A stretch of 64,000 nucleotides of DNA, from assembly GCF_009696005.1 (NCBI RefSeq), contig NZ_VUMV01000002.1, positions 310,001 through 374,000 on the forward strand, in the 5' to 3' direction. The first letter of the stretch is position 1; each line of letters starts with the position of its first letter. The stretch is from Bilifractor porci (lineage in GTDB: Bacteria > Bacillota > Clostridia > Lachnospirales > Lachnospiraceae). The position numbers and the translations under genes were made by a program. This document shows, piece by piece, positions 1 through 9,191 of this stretch. The notes beneath the pieces were generated by a model that ran no database searches, was not told the origin of the DNA, and worked only from the letters and a program-made list of their open reading frames with translations.

Positions 1-2075
1 GAGAGGTATCTCTGGGCGACCGTAAGAATATGGCCTTTATGGGCAGCAGTGTCTCCTATGGAAGAGGTAAGCTTCTGGTAACGGACACAGGCATGCGGAC
101 GGAAATGGGAAAAATCGCCGATGTCCTGAATCAGACGGAGGACAGCGAGACGCCGCTGCAGAAGAAGCTGAATGAGCTTGGCAAAAAGCTGTCTGTCATG
201 GTCATCCTGATCTGCGTCTTCATTTTTGTGTTCGATATGGTTATGGCTCCGGAGAGAAACCTGAGCACGGTCCTGCAGATCTTCATGATTGCCGTCTCCC
301 TTGCAGTCGCGGCAATTCCGGAGGGACTGGCTACGGTTGTCACGCTGGTTCTTTCTCTGGGCGTTACCCGCATGTCCAAGGCCAACGCCATTGTGCGCAG
401 GCTGACAGCCGTGGAGGCGCTGGGCTGCACTAATGTCATCTGTTCCGATAAGACGGGGACGCTGACGCAGAACAGGATGACGGTGGTCCGGACCTTTGGG
501 GACCGGAAGCTTTTGGCGGAAGCCATGTCTCTGTGCAGCGATGCGCAGGCAGATGAGGACGGGGCAGTTCAGGGGGAGCCGACAGAGGCGGCGCTTGTGG
601 CCTTTGCGGAGAAAGAGGGCTTCCACAAGAAGCAGGCGGAAAAGACCATGCCCCGTATCGCGGAGTGTCCCTTTGATTCCTCGCGCAAGATGATGACAAC
701 GTTCCACCGCACGGAAAAGGGAATTATACAGTATACCAAGGGGGCTCCGGACGTTGTCCTGGGCCGCTGCGCTACCTGGATCAGGGATGGGAAGGAACTG
801 CCTCTGGATGAAGAGGGAAGGCGGATCATCCGGGATCAGGTCAGTGCCATGGCTGCGGACGCGCTGCGTGTTCTTGCCGCAGCGAAAAGATCCTATAAGA
901 CGCTTCCGGAAAATCATTCCCCGGAGCAGGCAGAGCAGAATCTGTGCTTTATCGGACTGGCCGGCATGATGGATCCGGTGCGGAAGGAGGTTCCGGACGC
1001 GCTGAGAAAATGCCGGGAGGCCGGAATCCGGCCGGTCATGATTACCGGCGACCACCGGGATACGGCGGCGGCCATAGCCAGGGAGCTTGGGATTATTCAG
1101 GAAGATTCCGAGGTAAAAACCGGGGCGGAGCTGGACCGCATCAGTGATGAGGAGCTGTACAGAGATATTGATAAATACCATGTCTACGCGAGGGTGAAGC
1201 CGGAGCATAAGGTCCGGATTGTAAACGCGTGGAAGAAGAGGGGCGCCATTACGGCTATGACCGGTGACGGCGTGAACGACGCGCCGTCTGTAAAATCCGC
1301 GGATATCGGAATCGGCATGGGCATTACAGGAACGGATGTAACCAAAAACGCGGCGGATCTGATTCTGACGGACGACAACTACGCGACGATTGTGCGGGCC
1401 GTGGAAGAGGGAAGGCAGATCTATGATAATATCCGCAAGGCGATCCAGTTCCTCTTGAGCACCAACATCAGCGAGGTAATTATTGTTTTCCTGTTTACCC
1501 TGCTTCGTTTCAATACCTTCCGGCCGATGCACCTGCTCTTTATCAATCTGCTGACAGACTGCTTTCCGGCCATGGCACTGGGAATGGAGTCAGAGGAAAA
1601 GGATGTGATGAAAAGGCCGCCCAGAAAATCCGACGATTCGGTTTTCTCCGGCGGAATGGGAAGGGATATCGCCTATCAGGGAAGCCTGGTCGCCGTCCTG
1701 GTCCTGATTTCTTACCTTTTCGGCTCTTTTGCACAGCTGGGAGAGCCTGGACATTCTGTGACCGGGCTGACAATGGCCTTCGTGACGCTGAACCTGTGTG
1801 AGATTTTCCACAGCTTTAACATGCGGTCAAGAATCCATTCGGTGTTTACTCTTGGGAGCCAGAACCTGACGCTGTGGCTTTCCGGCGTCAGCGGATTTGT
1901 TCTGACGACACTGGCGGTAAAGATTCCGGCCGCCGCGAAGGTGCTTCAGCTGGAGGACCTTTCCTGGGGACTGTACGGGACGGCTGTGCTGATCGCTTTT
2001 CTGGTCATCCCGGTGGTAGAGATAGTAAAGGCTGTGCAGCGGGCGCTCCGCCGCAAAAAAACAGCATCGGCCTGA
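1..2075 (+). CDS. Cation-transporting P-type ATPase (calcium-pump type), N-terminus cut off by window edge
   Basis: An open frame enters from the left edge (in frame from position 3), so the ATG at 30 is internal and about 690 C-terminal residues are visible. The phosphorylation motif DKTGTLT is encoded at 447-467. The nucleotide-binding region (KGAPDVVL) and the hinge TGDGVNDAP follow, then a hydrophobic C-terminal bundle. By family knowledge this is an integral membrane pump that couples ATP hydrolysis to cation export through an aspartyl-phosphate. The IPEGL motif in the membrane segment before DKTGT is typical of the SERCA/PMCA-like Ca2+ branch. That is the likeliest substrate class, but it is not proven here. 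The gene converges on nrdG, and its last codons form part of the nrdG terminator. Confidence 0.93.
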   Translation, partial: EVSLGDRKNMAFMGSSVSYGRGKLLVTDTGMRTEMGKIADVLNQTEDSETPLQKKLNELGKKLSVMVILICVFIFVFDMVMAPERNLSTVLQIFMIAVSLAVAAIPEGLATVVTLVLSLGVTRMSKANAIVRRLTAVEALGCTNVICSDKTGTLTQNRMTVVRTFGDRKLLAEAMSLCSDAQADEDGAVQGEPTEAALVAFAEKEGFHKKQAEKTMPRIAECPFDSSRKMMTTFHRTEKGIIQYTKGAPDVVLGRCATWIRDGKELPLDEEGRRIIRDQVSAMAADALRVLAAAKRSYKTLPENHSPEQAEQNLCFIGLAGMMDPVRKEVPDALRKCREAGIRPVMITGDHRDTAAAIARELGIIQEDSEVKTGAELDRISDEELYRDIDKYHVYARVKPEHKVRIVNAWKKRGAITAMTGDGVNDAPSVKSADIGIGMGITGTDVTKNAADLILTDDNYATIVRAVEEGRQIYDNIRKAIQFLLSTNISEVIIVFLFTLLRFNTFRPMHLLFINLLTDCFPAMALGMESEEKDVMKRPPRKSDDSVFSGGMGRDIAYQGSLVAVLVLISYLFGSFAQLGEPGHSVTGLTMAFVTLNLCEIFHSFNMRSRIHSVFTLGSQNLTLWLSGVSGFVLTTLAVKIPAAAKVLQLEDLSWGLYGTAVLIAFLVIPVVEIVKAVQRALRRKKTASA

Positions 2076-2086
2076 GTGGCCGATGC
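2055..2086 (-). terminator. Rho-independent terminator of the nrdDG operon
   Basis: A perfect 9-bp stem (GCATCGGCC / GGCCGATGC, loop TGAGT) lies at 2064-2086. Read on the minus strand it is followed by a run of seven T (2055-2061), so it ends leftward transcription from nrdG. It overlaps the last codons and stop of the converging ATPase gene. On the plus strand no T-run follows the stem. Confidence 0.8.
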
Positions 2087-2101
2087 CGGATAAAAAATCT
2101 G

Positions 2102-2614
2102 TTATTTTGTGTGTTTTTCCGGTGGAACATAGCCGTGCAGCGGAATCAGACGCTGGTTGCTGCTTCCCCGGAAAAGCAGGGTAATGTCCTTCAGGGATTC
2201 CTCAAACCTTCCGTCTACGACCAGATCCAGGCAGGAGAGAATGGTGTCGGTGACTTCCGTATATTTCTTTCCGCCTTTTACCAGGTCCACGTCAAAGGTA
2301 TAGCCGGTGTAGCACCAGATATCCTTTTCCGGAAATTCCGCCTTTACGCGCATGAGAAAGGGAGCCAGCGCACGCTGGTTTTCTTCCTCAAACGGATCGC
2401 CGCCAAGCAGGGTCAGCCCCTGGATGTAGTCCGGCTTCAGCAACTCCAGGATATGGTCCTCCACTTCCTCTGTGAACGGTTTTCCGTAGGCGAAGTCCCA
2501 GGTCTCCGGCTGGAAACATCCCTTGCAGTGGTTCCGGCATCCGGAAACGAAAAGGCTCACCCGCACGCCGGGACCGTCCGCAATATCAAATTCTTTAATG
2601 ATAGAATAATTCAT
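2102..2614 (-). CDS. nrdG: Anaerobic ribonucleoside-triphosphate reductase activating protein
   Basis: 170 residues, a normal length for NrdG. The radical-SAM cysteine motif CxxxCxxC is at residues 26-33 (CRNHCKGC), followed by a GGDPF segment typical of the SAM-binding region. The protein binds a [4Fe-4S] cluster and S-adenosylmethionine and installs the glycyl radical on NrdD. It starts 12 nt downstream of the nrdD stop, so the two genes are co-transcribed from the nrdD side. The enzyme pair works only without oxygen, which supports an anaerobic host. Confidence 0.96.
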   Translation of the reverse strand: MNYSIIKEFDIADGPGVRVSLFVSGCRNHCKGCFQPETWDFAYGKPFTEEVEDHILELLKPDYIQGLTLLGGDPFEEENQRALAPFLMRVKAEFPEKDIWCYTGYTFDVDLVKGGKKYTEVTDTILSCLDLVVDGRFEESLKDITLLFRGSSNQRLIPLHGYVPPEKHTK

Positions 2615-2626
2615 CGGTGTCTTATC

Positions 2627-4858
2627 TTACAGGTGCAGCACCCTGTCCTTGATCTCCTGTGTTCTCCCCTGGTTCCAGAACTGTGTTCCGATGTAACCGC
2701 AGGTCCGGCGCGCGACAGACATCTTGCTCTGGTCCGTGTTGCCGCAGTTCGGGCATACCCAGATCAGTTTGCCGTGCTCGTCCTCTTTAATCTGGATCTC
2801 ACCGTCATAGCCGCATACTTCACAGTAATCGCTCTTGGTGTTCAGCTCCGCGTACATGATATTGTCGTAGATAAATTTCATGACCGACAGAACCGCCGGG
2901 ATATTGTCCTGCATATTCGGCACTTCCACATAGCTGATGGCACCGCCCGGAGACAGCTCCTGGAATTCGGACTCAAACTTCAGCTTCGTAAAGGCGTCGA
3001 TCTTTTCCCGCACGTTCACGTGGTAGGAGTTGGTAATGTAGTTGTGGTCGGTGACGTCCTTGATGATTCCGAACCGCTTCTGCAGGCACTTCGCAAATTT
3101 GTAGGTCGTGGACTCCATGGGGGTGCCGTACAGGGAGTAGCTGATGTTTTCCGCCGCCCTCCATTTGGCGCAGGCGTCGTTCAGTTTTTTCATGACGGCC
3201 AGGGCAAAGGGCTTTGCCTCCGGATCCGTGTGGCTCTTTCCTGTCATGTACACGCACATCTCATACAGGCCGGCATAGCCCAGGGAAATGGTGGAGTAGT
3301 TATTAAACAGAAGCTTGTCGATGGTCTCTCCCTTTTTCAGGCGGGCCAGCGCGCCGTACTGCCACAGAATCGGGGCAACATCGGATACCGTGCCCAGGAG
3401 ACGCTCATGACGGCAGCGCAGCGCCCTGTGACAGAGTTCCAGCCGCTCATCCAGAATCTCCCAGAATTTGTCCATATCCCTGCCGGAAGAACATGCCACA
3501 TCGACCAGGTTGATGGTGACGACGCCCTGATTAAAGCGGCCGTAGTATTTATGTTTGCCCTCTGTGTAGTTGCCGCAGTTGGAGACATTGCCCTCGTCGC
3601 ACTGTCCCTGATCCGGGGTGAGGAAGGAACGGCAGCCCATGCAGGGATAAACATCGCCCTTCAGCTCCTTCATCTTTTTGGCGGAGATATAATCCGGAAC
3701 CATCCGTTTGGCCGTGCATTTTGCCGCCAGTTCCGTAAGACTCCGGTATTTGGAATCCTCGTGGATATTATCTTCATCCAGAACGTAAATCAGTTTCGGG
3801 AACGCCGGGGTGACCCAGACGCCTTTTTCGTTTTTGACGCCCTGCATTCTCTGGATCAGAACCTCGCGGATAATGGCGGCCAGATCTTCTCTGGTCTGTC
3901 CTTCCGGAACCTCATCCAGGTACATAAACATGGTGACAAAAGGCGCCTGCCCGTTGCAGGTCATCAGCGTGATCAGCTGGTACTGGATGGTCTGGATGCC
4001 GCTTCGTATTTCCTCTGCCAGCCGCCTTTCTGTTACCTTGGAGATGATTTCGGGATCCATGCTCTCTCCGCAGGATTTTCGCTCTTCCTCCACCAGCTTA
4101 CGGATTTTTTTACGGCTGATGTCCACAAAAGGAGCCAGGTGCGCCAGAGAGAAGGACTGTCCTCCGTACTGGTTGGAGGCGACCTGGGCTACAATCTGTG
4201 TCGTTACGTTGCAGGCGGTGAAGAAGCTGTGCGGCTTTTCAATCAGGGTTTCGCTGATTACCGTTCCGTTCTGCAGCATATCCTCCAGGTTGATCAGGTC
4301 ACAGTTGTGCTCCTTCTGGGCAAAATAATCGGAATCATGGAAATGGATGATGCCTGCCTCGTGGGCGCGGACAATTTCTTCCGGAAGGAGAATACGGCGG
4401 GACAGATCCTTGCTGACCTCGCCGGCCATGTAATCACGCTGGGTGGAATTGATGACGGGGTTCTTGTTGGAGTTTTCCTGCTTTACTTCCTCGTTCATCT
4501 GGTTGATCAGAGCCAGGATGCCGTTATCGGTGGTGTTTGATTTTCTTGCCAGCTGTCTCTTGTAGCGGTAGCGCACATATTTCTGCGCAACCTCATAGCC
4601 ACGCATCTCCATAATGCCGGTCTCTACCAGATCCTGGATGTCCTCTACGTTGATGGCATGGGGATAATCCGCGACCTGCTTTGCGATTTTTTCCGCCACT
4701 GCCAGAATCTGGTATTCATTCAACTGGTGGATTTTATCCACTTCCCGGTTTGCCTTGCTGATTGCGTTTACAATTTTGCTGATATCAAAAGAAACCTCTT
4801 CCCCGCTGCGCTTAATGACATTGGTTTTGATTTCCATATCAAGATCCATCTGCTGCAT
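2627..4858 (-). CDS. nrdD: Anaerobic (class III) ribonucleoside-triphosphate reductase
   Basis: 743 residues. The N-terminus (about 10-95) is an ATP-cone allosteric domain. The central part is the ten-stranded barrel of the class III enzyme. Two C-terminal CxxC pairs (CEVCGYDG and CPNCGN) form the zinc site. The glycyl-radical motif RRTCGYIG is near the end, with the radical Gly at about residue 721. The enzyme reduces ribonucleotides to deoxyribonucleotides in the cytoplasm. It is the first gene of a two-gene operon with nrdG. The start at 4858 is preceded by a GAGG-type ribosome site. The roughly 130 nt upstream hold the proS terminator and presumably the nrdD promoter. Confidence 0.97.
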   Translation of the reverse strand: MQQMDLDMEIKTNVIKRSGEEVSFDISKIVNAISKANREVDKIHQLNEYQILAVAEKIAKQVADYPHAINVEDIQDLVETGIMEMRGYEVAQKYVRYRYKRQLARKSNTTDNGILALINQMNEEVKQENSNKNPVINSTQRDYMAGEVSKDLSRRILLPEEIVRAHEAGIIHFHDSDYFAQKEHNCDLINLEDMLQNGTVISETLIEKPHSFFTACNVTTQIVAQVASNQYGGQSFSLAHLAPFVDISRKKIRKLVEEERKSCGESMDPEIISKVTERRLAEEIRSGIQTIQYQLITLMTCNGQAPFVTMFMYLDEVPEGQTREDLAAIIREVLIQRMQGVKNEKGVWVTPAFPKLIYVLDEDNIHEDSKYRSLTELAAKCTAKRMVPDYISAKKMKELKGDVYPCMGCRSFLTPDQGQCDEGNVSNCGNYTEGKHKYYGRFNQGVVTINLVDVACSSGRDMDKFWEILDERLELCHRALRCRHERLLGTVSDVAPILWQYGALARLKKGETIDKLLFNNYSTISLGYAGLYEMCVYMTGKSHTDPEAKPFALAVMKKLNDACAKWRAAENISYSLYGTPMESTTYKFAKCLQKRFGIIKDVTDHNYITNSYHVNVREKIDAFTKLKFESEFQELSPGGAISYVEVPNMQDNIPAVLSVMKFIYDNIMYAELNTKSDYCEVCGYDGEIQIKEDEHGKLIWVCPNCGNTDQSKMSVARRTCGYIGTQFWNQGRTQEIKDRVLHL

Positions 4859-4994
4859 CCTTCTTCACTCCTCTTTTCTTCTGATTCTTCTGTGGTTTTA
4901 TCCGGTCCCCCGCTGCCGGTCTGTCCGGCTGTTTTTCCGGATTTCTGCACCAGCACGCCGGATGCCCTATATGATACAATATTTAGTACAGAAA

Positions 4995-5026
4995 TTAAAA
5001 AACAGGCACAAGATATTGTGCCTGTT
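4995..5026 (-). terminator. Rho-independent terminator of proS
   Basis: A perfect 11-bp stem (AACAGGCACAA / TTGTGCCTGTT, loop GATA) lies at 5001-5026. On the minus strand a T-run (4997-5002) follows it. It sits about 70 nt past the proS stop and separates proS from the nrdDG operon. Confidence 0.88.
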
Positions 5027-5097
5027 TATCATAACCTAAATCTTCCGAAAAGGGAAGGATAAAGTTGCATAAAACAAAATGATTTTTTTGTAAAGGA

Positions 5098-6537
5098 TTA
5101 GTACGCCTTGCCCCAGAACACCATCTTTTTTGCAGGGCGTCCGCAGCAGACACAGGTGTCTGCAATCTGTTCCTGCTCAAACGGAATGCAGCGGCTGGTT
5201 GCCGTGGTGTCCGCCTTTATTTTTTCCTCGCAGGCGGGATCCCCGCACCACATGGCGCGGACAAACCCGGGTTTGTTGTTGACGATTTCCTTAAACTCCT
5301 CGTAGTTGTGAGCGTCGTAGGTGTGGCTGTCGCGATGTGTCTTTGCGCGCAGGAACATATCTTTCTGGATGGTTTCCAGGAGCTGCGGAACAACAGACGG
5401 GAGCTCGTTGATGGAGACAATGGTTTTCTCCCTTGTGTCTCTGCGGACCAGAACGGCCTGGTTCTTTTCGATGTCCTTCGGCCCAAGCTCCACACGGATC
5501 GGAATACCGCGCATCTCCTGTTCGGAGAATTTCCAGCCCGGACTCTTTTCGGAGTCATCCAGATCTGTGCGGACACCGGCACTTTCCAGAGCGGCCTTCA
5601 CGGACAGGGCTTTGTCCAGAACACCTTCCGCGTCCTGGCGGATAGGGATAACCATGACCTGTGTGGGGGCAATGTGCGGGGGCAGAACCAATCCGCTGTT
5701 ATCTCCGTGTACCATGATCAGCGCGCCGATAACACGGGTTGTCATTCCCCAGGAAGTCTGGTACACATATTTAACGGTGTTGTCCTTGTCTGTGAAGGTT
5801 ACATCGTAGGCTCTGGCAAAAATATCGCCGAAGTTGTGGCTGGTACCGGACTGAAGCGCTTTTCCGTCGTGCATCAGCGTCTCTACGGTGTAGGTGTGGA
5901 GGGCGCCGGCAAACTTTTCCTTCTCTGTTTTCTGTCCTTTAATCACAGGGATGGCCAGGCTGTTTTCCAGAAAATCCGCATAAATATTGAGCATCTGGAC
6001 GGTTCTTTCCTCGGCCTCCTCTGCAGTTGCGTGAGCGGTGTGGCCTTCCTGCCACAGAAACTCTCTGGAGCGGAGGAACGGACGGGTGGTCTTTTCCCAG
6101 CGCACCACTGAGCACCACTGGTTATACAGACGGGGAAGATCTCTGTGGGACTGGATATCCCTGGAATAGAAATCGCAGAACAGGGTCTCCGATGTAGGAC
6201 GGACGCAGAGTCGTTCGGTCAGTTTTTCCTGTCCGCCGGAGGTAACCCACGCAACCTCCGGAGCAAATCCCTGAACCAGCTCCGACTCTTTATTAAGAAG
6301 ACTTTCGGGAATCAGCATGGGCATATATACATTTTTCACGCCGGTTGCCTTAAAGCGGGCATCCAGATCCTTCTGAATGTTTTCCCACAGTGCGTAGCCG
6401 GCGGGCTTGATTGCCATGCAGCCTTTTACGCTGGTATATCCGATCAGATCCGCCTTGATGCAGACATCGGTATACCACTGCGCGAAATCTTCATCCATGG
6501 AAGTGATGGCCTGTACTAATTTTTTCTCTTTTGCCAT
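5098..6537 (-). CDS. proS: Prolyl-tRNA synthetase, short archaeal/eukaryal-type form
   Basis: 479 residues, matching the short class II ProRS without the bacterial editing insertion. Visible features include the motif 2 region ([22 protein letters not shown]) and a C-terminal zinc-binding domain with clustered cysteines (CGDPACEEK and [10 protein letters not shown]), ending in a Tyr as is usual for this subtype. It charges tRNA-Pro with proline in the cytoplasm. Many Clostridia carry this form. It is a single-gene unit with its own promoter (6589-6618) and terminator. The start has a strong GGGGAGG ribosome site 9 nt upstream. Confidence 0.96.
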   Translation of the reverse strand: MAKEKKLVQAITSMDEDFAQWYTDVCIKADLIGYTSVKGCMAIKPAGYALWENIQKDLDARFKATGVKNVYMPMLIPESLLNKESELVQGFAPEVAWVTSGGQEKLTERLCVRPTSETLFCDFYSRDIQSHRDLPRLYNQWCSVVRWEKTTRPFLRSREFLWQEGHTAHATAEEAEERTVQMLNIYADFLENSLAIPVIKGQKTEKEKFAGALHTYTVETLMHDGKALQSGTSHNFGDIFARAYDVTFTDKDNTVKYVYQTSWGMTTRVIGALIMVHGDNSGLVLPPHIAPTQVMVIPIRQDAEGVLDKALSVKAALESAGVRTDLDDSEKSPGWKFSEQEMRGIPIRVELGPKDIEKNQAVLVRRDTREKTIVSINELPSVVPQLLETIQKDMFLRAKTHRDSHTYDAHNYEEFKEIVNNKPGFVRAMWCGDPACEEKIKADTTATSRCIPFEQEQIADTCVCCGRPAKKMVFWGKAY

Positions 6538-6588
6538 GGTAAAATTCCTCCCCGGAATATGTTAATATCAGTAAAGACAGCAGGAATT

Positions 6589-6618
6589 ATTGTAGAATAG
6601 GAGGAGGGGTGCTGTCAA
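6589..6618 (-). promoter_or_regulatory. proS promoter (sigma-A type)
   Basis: On the minus strand, TTGACA (6613-6618) is followed after 18 nt by TACAAT (6589-6594). The expected leader is only about 45 nt, too short for a T-box riboswitch. Confidence 0.75.
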
Positions 6619-6782
6619 GGTGTCGAGACGGCGTCCAGGCATCGGGAGGACACATGGCATTGACAGAAAGCGCGTGTGTTTTTAAGATGATCTGGAAAAA
6701 GACAGCCGGTATTTCAGAGGGCAGGGAGGTCTGGAACATGCCGGGGCGCAGGCACAGCCGGAAGGACAGGAGGAAAGAAAGC

Positions 6783-8117
6783 ATGCAGATACGTCTGCCG
6801 GGAACGGTAAAAACCATCTTGAATACACTGCACCACGCGGGATATGAGGCCTACGCGGTGGGAGGCTGTGTCAGGGATTCTCTTCTGCACCGGGTTCCGG
6901 ACGACTGGGATATTACGACATCCGCCAGGCCGGAGCAGGTCAAGGCGCTGTTTTCCCATACGGTGGACACGGGCATCGAGCATGGGACGGTAACGGTTCT
7001 GATCGGAAGCAAAACCCATGAGGTGACAACGTACCGGATTGACGGAAAATACGAGGACTGCCGGCACCCGGAAAATGTCACCTTCACCGCCAGCCTGAAG
7101 GAAGATCTGAAGAGGCGCGATTTCACGATCAATGCCATGGCATACAATGAGGAAGAGGGGCTGATTGATCTCTACGGGGGGCTGAAGGATCTGGAGGCCG
7201 GGGTGATCCGCTGCGTGGGTCCTGCCGAGGAACGATTTTCCGAGGACGCGCTGCGAATCCTGCGCGCGGTCCGTTTTTCCGCCCAGCTGGATTTTTCCAT
7301 AGACCGGGACACCCTGGCCGGGGTGATCCTTCTTGCCCCGAATCTGGAGAAAATCAGCGCGGAGAGAATCTGTACAGAACTGACCAAGCTGATTGTCTCC
7401 GATCATCCGGAGTATCTGAAGGTGGCATACGAAGCGGGAATCACAAAGGTGATTCTTCCGGAATTTGACGCCATGATGCAGACACCGCAGAATAATCCGC
7501 ATCACAGGTATAATGTAGGAGAACACACCCTTGCGGCCATGCGGGCCATACAGAACCGGCGCCTCCTGCGTTTTACCATGCTGCTGCACGACATGGGAAA
7601 GCCGTCCTGCCGCACCACGGACGCCGACGGGGTGGATCATTTCTTCGGACACGGACCGAAGGGGGCGGAAATTGCGGAGAAGGTGATGCGCCGTCTGAAG
7701 ATGGACAACGACACCATACGGAAGACAGTAAAACTGATTTATTATCATGACTGGTGGATCCGGCCGGAAGAGGCAGAAGTGCGGAAGGCCGTGTGCGTCA
7801 TCGGAAAGGAACTGTTTCCGGCATGGCTGAAGGTGCAGGACGCGGACGCCATGGCGCAGAGCGAATACCAGAGAGAAGAAAAGCTGACCCGCATCATACG
7901 GGTTGCGCAGCTTTACGATAAGATCATCGGGGAAGGGCAGTGCGTCAGCCTGGACGGGCTTGCCGTCAGCGGAAAGGATCTGCTGGACGCGGGCGTGCCG
8001 CGGGGACCGGAAATCGGCAGAAATCTTCAGAAAGCGCTGGAACTTGTGCTGAAGGACCAGAGCAAGAACAGGAAGGACATTCTGCTGAAGGAGCTGGGAG
8101 TCGCCGGGAGAAACTGA
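6783..8117 (+). CDS. cca: CCA-adding tRNA nucleotidyltransferase with HD domain
   Basis: 444 residues from the ATG at 6783, which has an AGGAGG ribosome site 9 nt upstream. The frame is open further upstream (to 6609), but that extension has no ribosome site and does not look like the family. The N-terminal nucleotidyltransferase core shows GGCVRDSLL and the DWDITT metal-binding pair. The tRNA-binding middle region follows, then an HD domain (LLHDMGK) in the C-terminal half. It builds or repairs the 3'-CCA end of tRNAs. It is divergent from proS. Confidence 0.94.
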   Translation: MQIRLPGTVKTILNTLHHAGYEAYAVGGCVRDSLLHRVPDDWDITTSARPEQVKALFSHTVDTGIEHGTVTVLIGSKTHEVTTYRIDGKYEDCRHPENVTFTASLKEDLKRRDFTINAMAYNEEEGLIDLYGGLKDLEAGVIRCVGPAEERFSEDALRILRAVRFSAQLDFSIDRDTLAGVILLAPNLEKISAERICTELTKLIVSDHPEYLKVAYEAGITKVILPEFDAMMQTPQNNPHHRYNVGEHTLAAMRAIQNRRLLRFTMLLHDMGKPSCRTTDADGVDHFFGHGPKGAEIAEKVMRRLKMDNDTIRKTVKLIYYHDWWIRPEEAEVRKAVCVIGKELFPAWLKVQDADAMAQSEYQREEKLTRIIRVAQLYDKIIGEGQCVSLDGLAVSGKDLLDAGVPRGPEIGRNLQKALELVLKDQSKNRKDILLKELGVAGRN

Positions 8118-8200
8118 CCGCTTTTCCTGCGGCTTGTCAGGAAGTGCCGCCCGCGCTGTCCCGCTTTGGCTCCGGGACCTGTCTGTGTACATAAGTTCAC

Positions 8201-8229
8201 TTGACAAAGAAACAGCGGGAAGGTATATA
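8201..8229 (+). promoter_or_regulatory. hup promoter
   Basis: TTGACA at 8201-8206, a 17-nt spacer, then TATATA at 8224-8229. The start codon of hup lies 37 nt further on behind an AGGAGG site (8253-8258). Confidence 0.8.
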
Positions 8230-8266
8230 TATCTTAATTACTTTTCTTTTTTAGGAGGATAATAAA

Positions 8267-8539
8267 ATGAATAAAACTGAATTGATTGCCGAGATTGCAG
8301 AGAAAGCCGGTCTGTCCAAAAAGGACTCCGAGGCAGCTGTAAAGGCATTTGTTGACGCTGTTTCAGAAAGCCTGAAAAAAGGAGACAAGGTGCAGCTGGT
8401 CGGCTTCGGTACTTTTGAAGTTTCCGAGAGACCTGCACGTACCGGCAGAAATCCTCAGACCGGCGAGACCATTGAGATCGCCGCGTCCAGAACTCCGAAG
8501 TTCAAAGCAGGAAAAGCACTGAAGGATATGTTCAAGTAA
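8267..8539 (+). CDS. hup: HU family DNA-binding protein
   Basis: 90 residues, the standard HU length. It begins [20 protein letters not shown] and contains the DNA-binding arm with GFGTFEV and RTGRNPQTG. It is a small dimeric nucleoid protein that bends and compacts DNA. It opens the hup-rqcP-divIC-tilS-hpt-ftsH cluster and has its own near-consensus promoter and ribosome site, as expected for an abundant protein. Confidence 0.97.
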   Translation: MNKTELIAEIAEKAGLSKKDSEAAVKAFVDAVSESLKKGDKVQLVGFGTFEVSERPARTGRNPQTGETIEIAASRTPKFKAGKALKDMFK

Positions 8540-8542
8540 TCA

Positions 8543-8782
8543 ATGAGGTTAGATAAATATCTGAAGGTTTCCCGCCTGATTAAGCGGCGGACAGTGGCCA
8601 ATGAGGCGTGCGACGCCGGAAGGGTACTTCTGAACGGCAAACCCGCGCGGGCCTCATCGCCCGTCAAAGCCGGAGATGTCATTGAGATTCTGTTCGGAAC
8701 AAAATCGGTAAAGGCAGAGGTGCTGGATGTGCAGGAAACCGTGAAAAAAGAAGGCGCCCAGGAGCTTTACAGGTATCTGTAA
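8543..8782 (+). CDS. rqcP: S4-domain RNA-binding protein RqcP (YabO)
   Basis: 79 residues made almost entirely of one S4 domain (MRLDKYLKVSRLIKRR, then the GRVLLNG turn). The Bacillus homolog RqcP works with RqcH at stalled 50S subunits to add C-terminal alanine tails for ribosome quality control. It starts 3 nt after the hup stop. In many Firmicutes the next genes would be the sporulation genes yabP and yabQ; here divIC follows directly. Confidence 0.9.
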   Translation: MRLDKYLKVSRLIKRRTVANEACDAGRVLLNGKPARASSPVKAGDVIEILFGTKSVKAEVLDVQETVKKEGAQELYRYL

Positions 8783-8830
8783 GAGGGAAACCGGGAACGC
8801 CTGTAACAGAGTATGACAGGATGAAGATAC

Positions 8831-9151
8831 ATGCGTCAGAATAAGAAAACCATGATTGGCATTATCCTTGTGGTGTTTGCCCTGATGGCGGTGCTTCTGG
8901 TCATGAGCCGGCGGCTGCAGACCAGGATCAGCGCGGGACAGGAGGAGATTTCTTCTCTGTCCGAACAGACGGAGCAGGAGAACCAGCGGACAGAAGATAT
9001 CAACAGTCTGCAGGAGGAAATGCAGAGCGACAGCTATAAGGAAGAATATGCCAAGGAAAAGCTGGGATTGATCAAAGACGGTGAGATAATCTTCAGGGAG
9101 TCAGACGGCAGCACAGATCAGGCGGTCAAATCAGACAGCAGTAATGGATAA
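8831..9151 (+). CDS. divIC: Septum formation initiator family protein (DivIC/FtsL-like)
   Basis: 106 residues. A short basic N-terminus is followed by one membrane segment (about residues 9-24) and an extended coiled-coil rich in Gln and Glu, then the conserved YAKEKLGLIKDGEIIF end typical of the DivIC family. It is a bitopic division protein expected to form the DivIB-DivIC-FtsL complex at the septum. Its position between rqcP and tilS matches the usual gene order apart from the missing sporulation genes. Confidence 0.88.
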   Translation: MRQNKKTMIGIILVVFALMAVLLVMSRRLQTRISAGQEEISSLSEQTEQENQRTEDINSLQEEMQSDSYKEEYAKEKLGLIKDGEIIFRESDGSTDQAVKSDSSNG

Positions 9152-9153
9152 AC

Positions 9154-9191
9154 AGAGCCATGTCCGGAATCAAAAACGGACATGGCTCTTT
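9154..9191 (+). terminator. Hairpin after divIC, weak terminator
   Basis: A perfect 13-bp stem (9154-9166 with 9177-9189; AGAGCCATGTCCG on the left) has only a short T tail (TTT). The first possible ATG of tilS lies inside the right arm, so partial read-through into tilS is likely. Confidence 0.6.

Noticed and set aside
1874-4540. Long open frame (888 codons) on the plus strand across nrdG and nrdD
   Set aside because: It is antisense to two well-recognised genes, has no recognisable domain or ribosome site and arises from the GC-rich codon bias.
4972-4990. Possible NrdR box upstream of nrdD (ACAATATTTAGTA)
   Set aside because: Only one weak site is visible; NrdR normally uses two boxes at fixed spacing. 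The nearby ACAAGATATTGTG is part of the proS terminator stem.
6540-6588. T-box riboswitch before proS
   Set aside because: The leader is only about 45 nt and shows no specifier or antiterminator elements.
6714-8207. Long minus-strand frame opposite cca
   Set aside because: It mirrors the cca coding sequence, which has clear motifs and a ribosome site.
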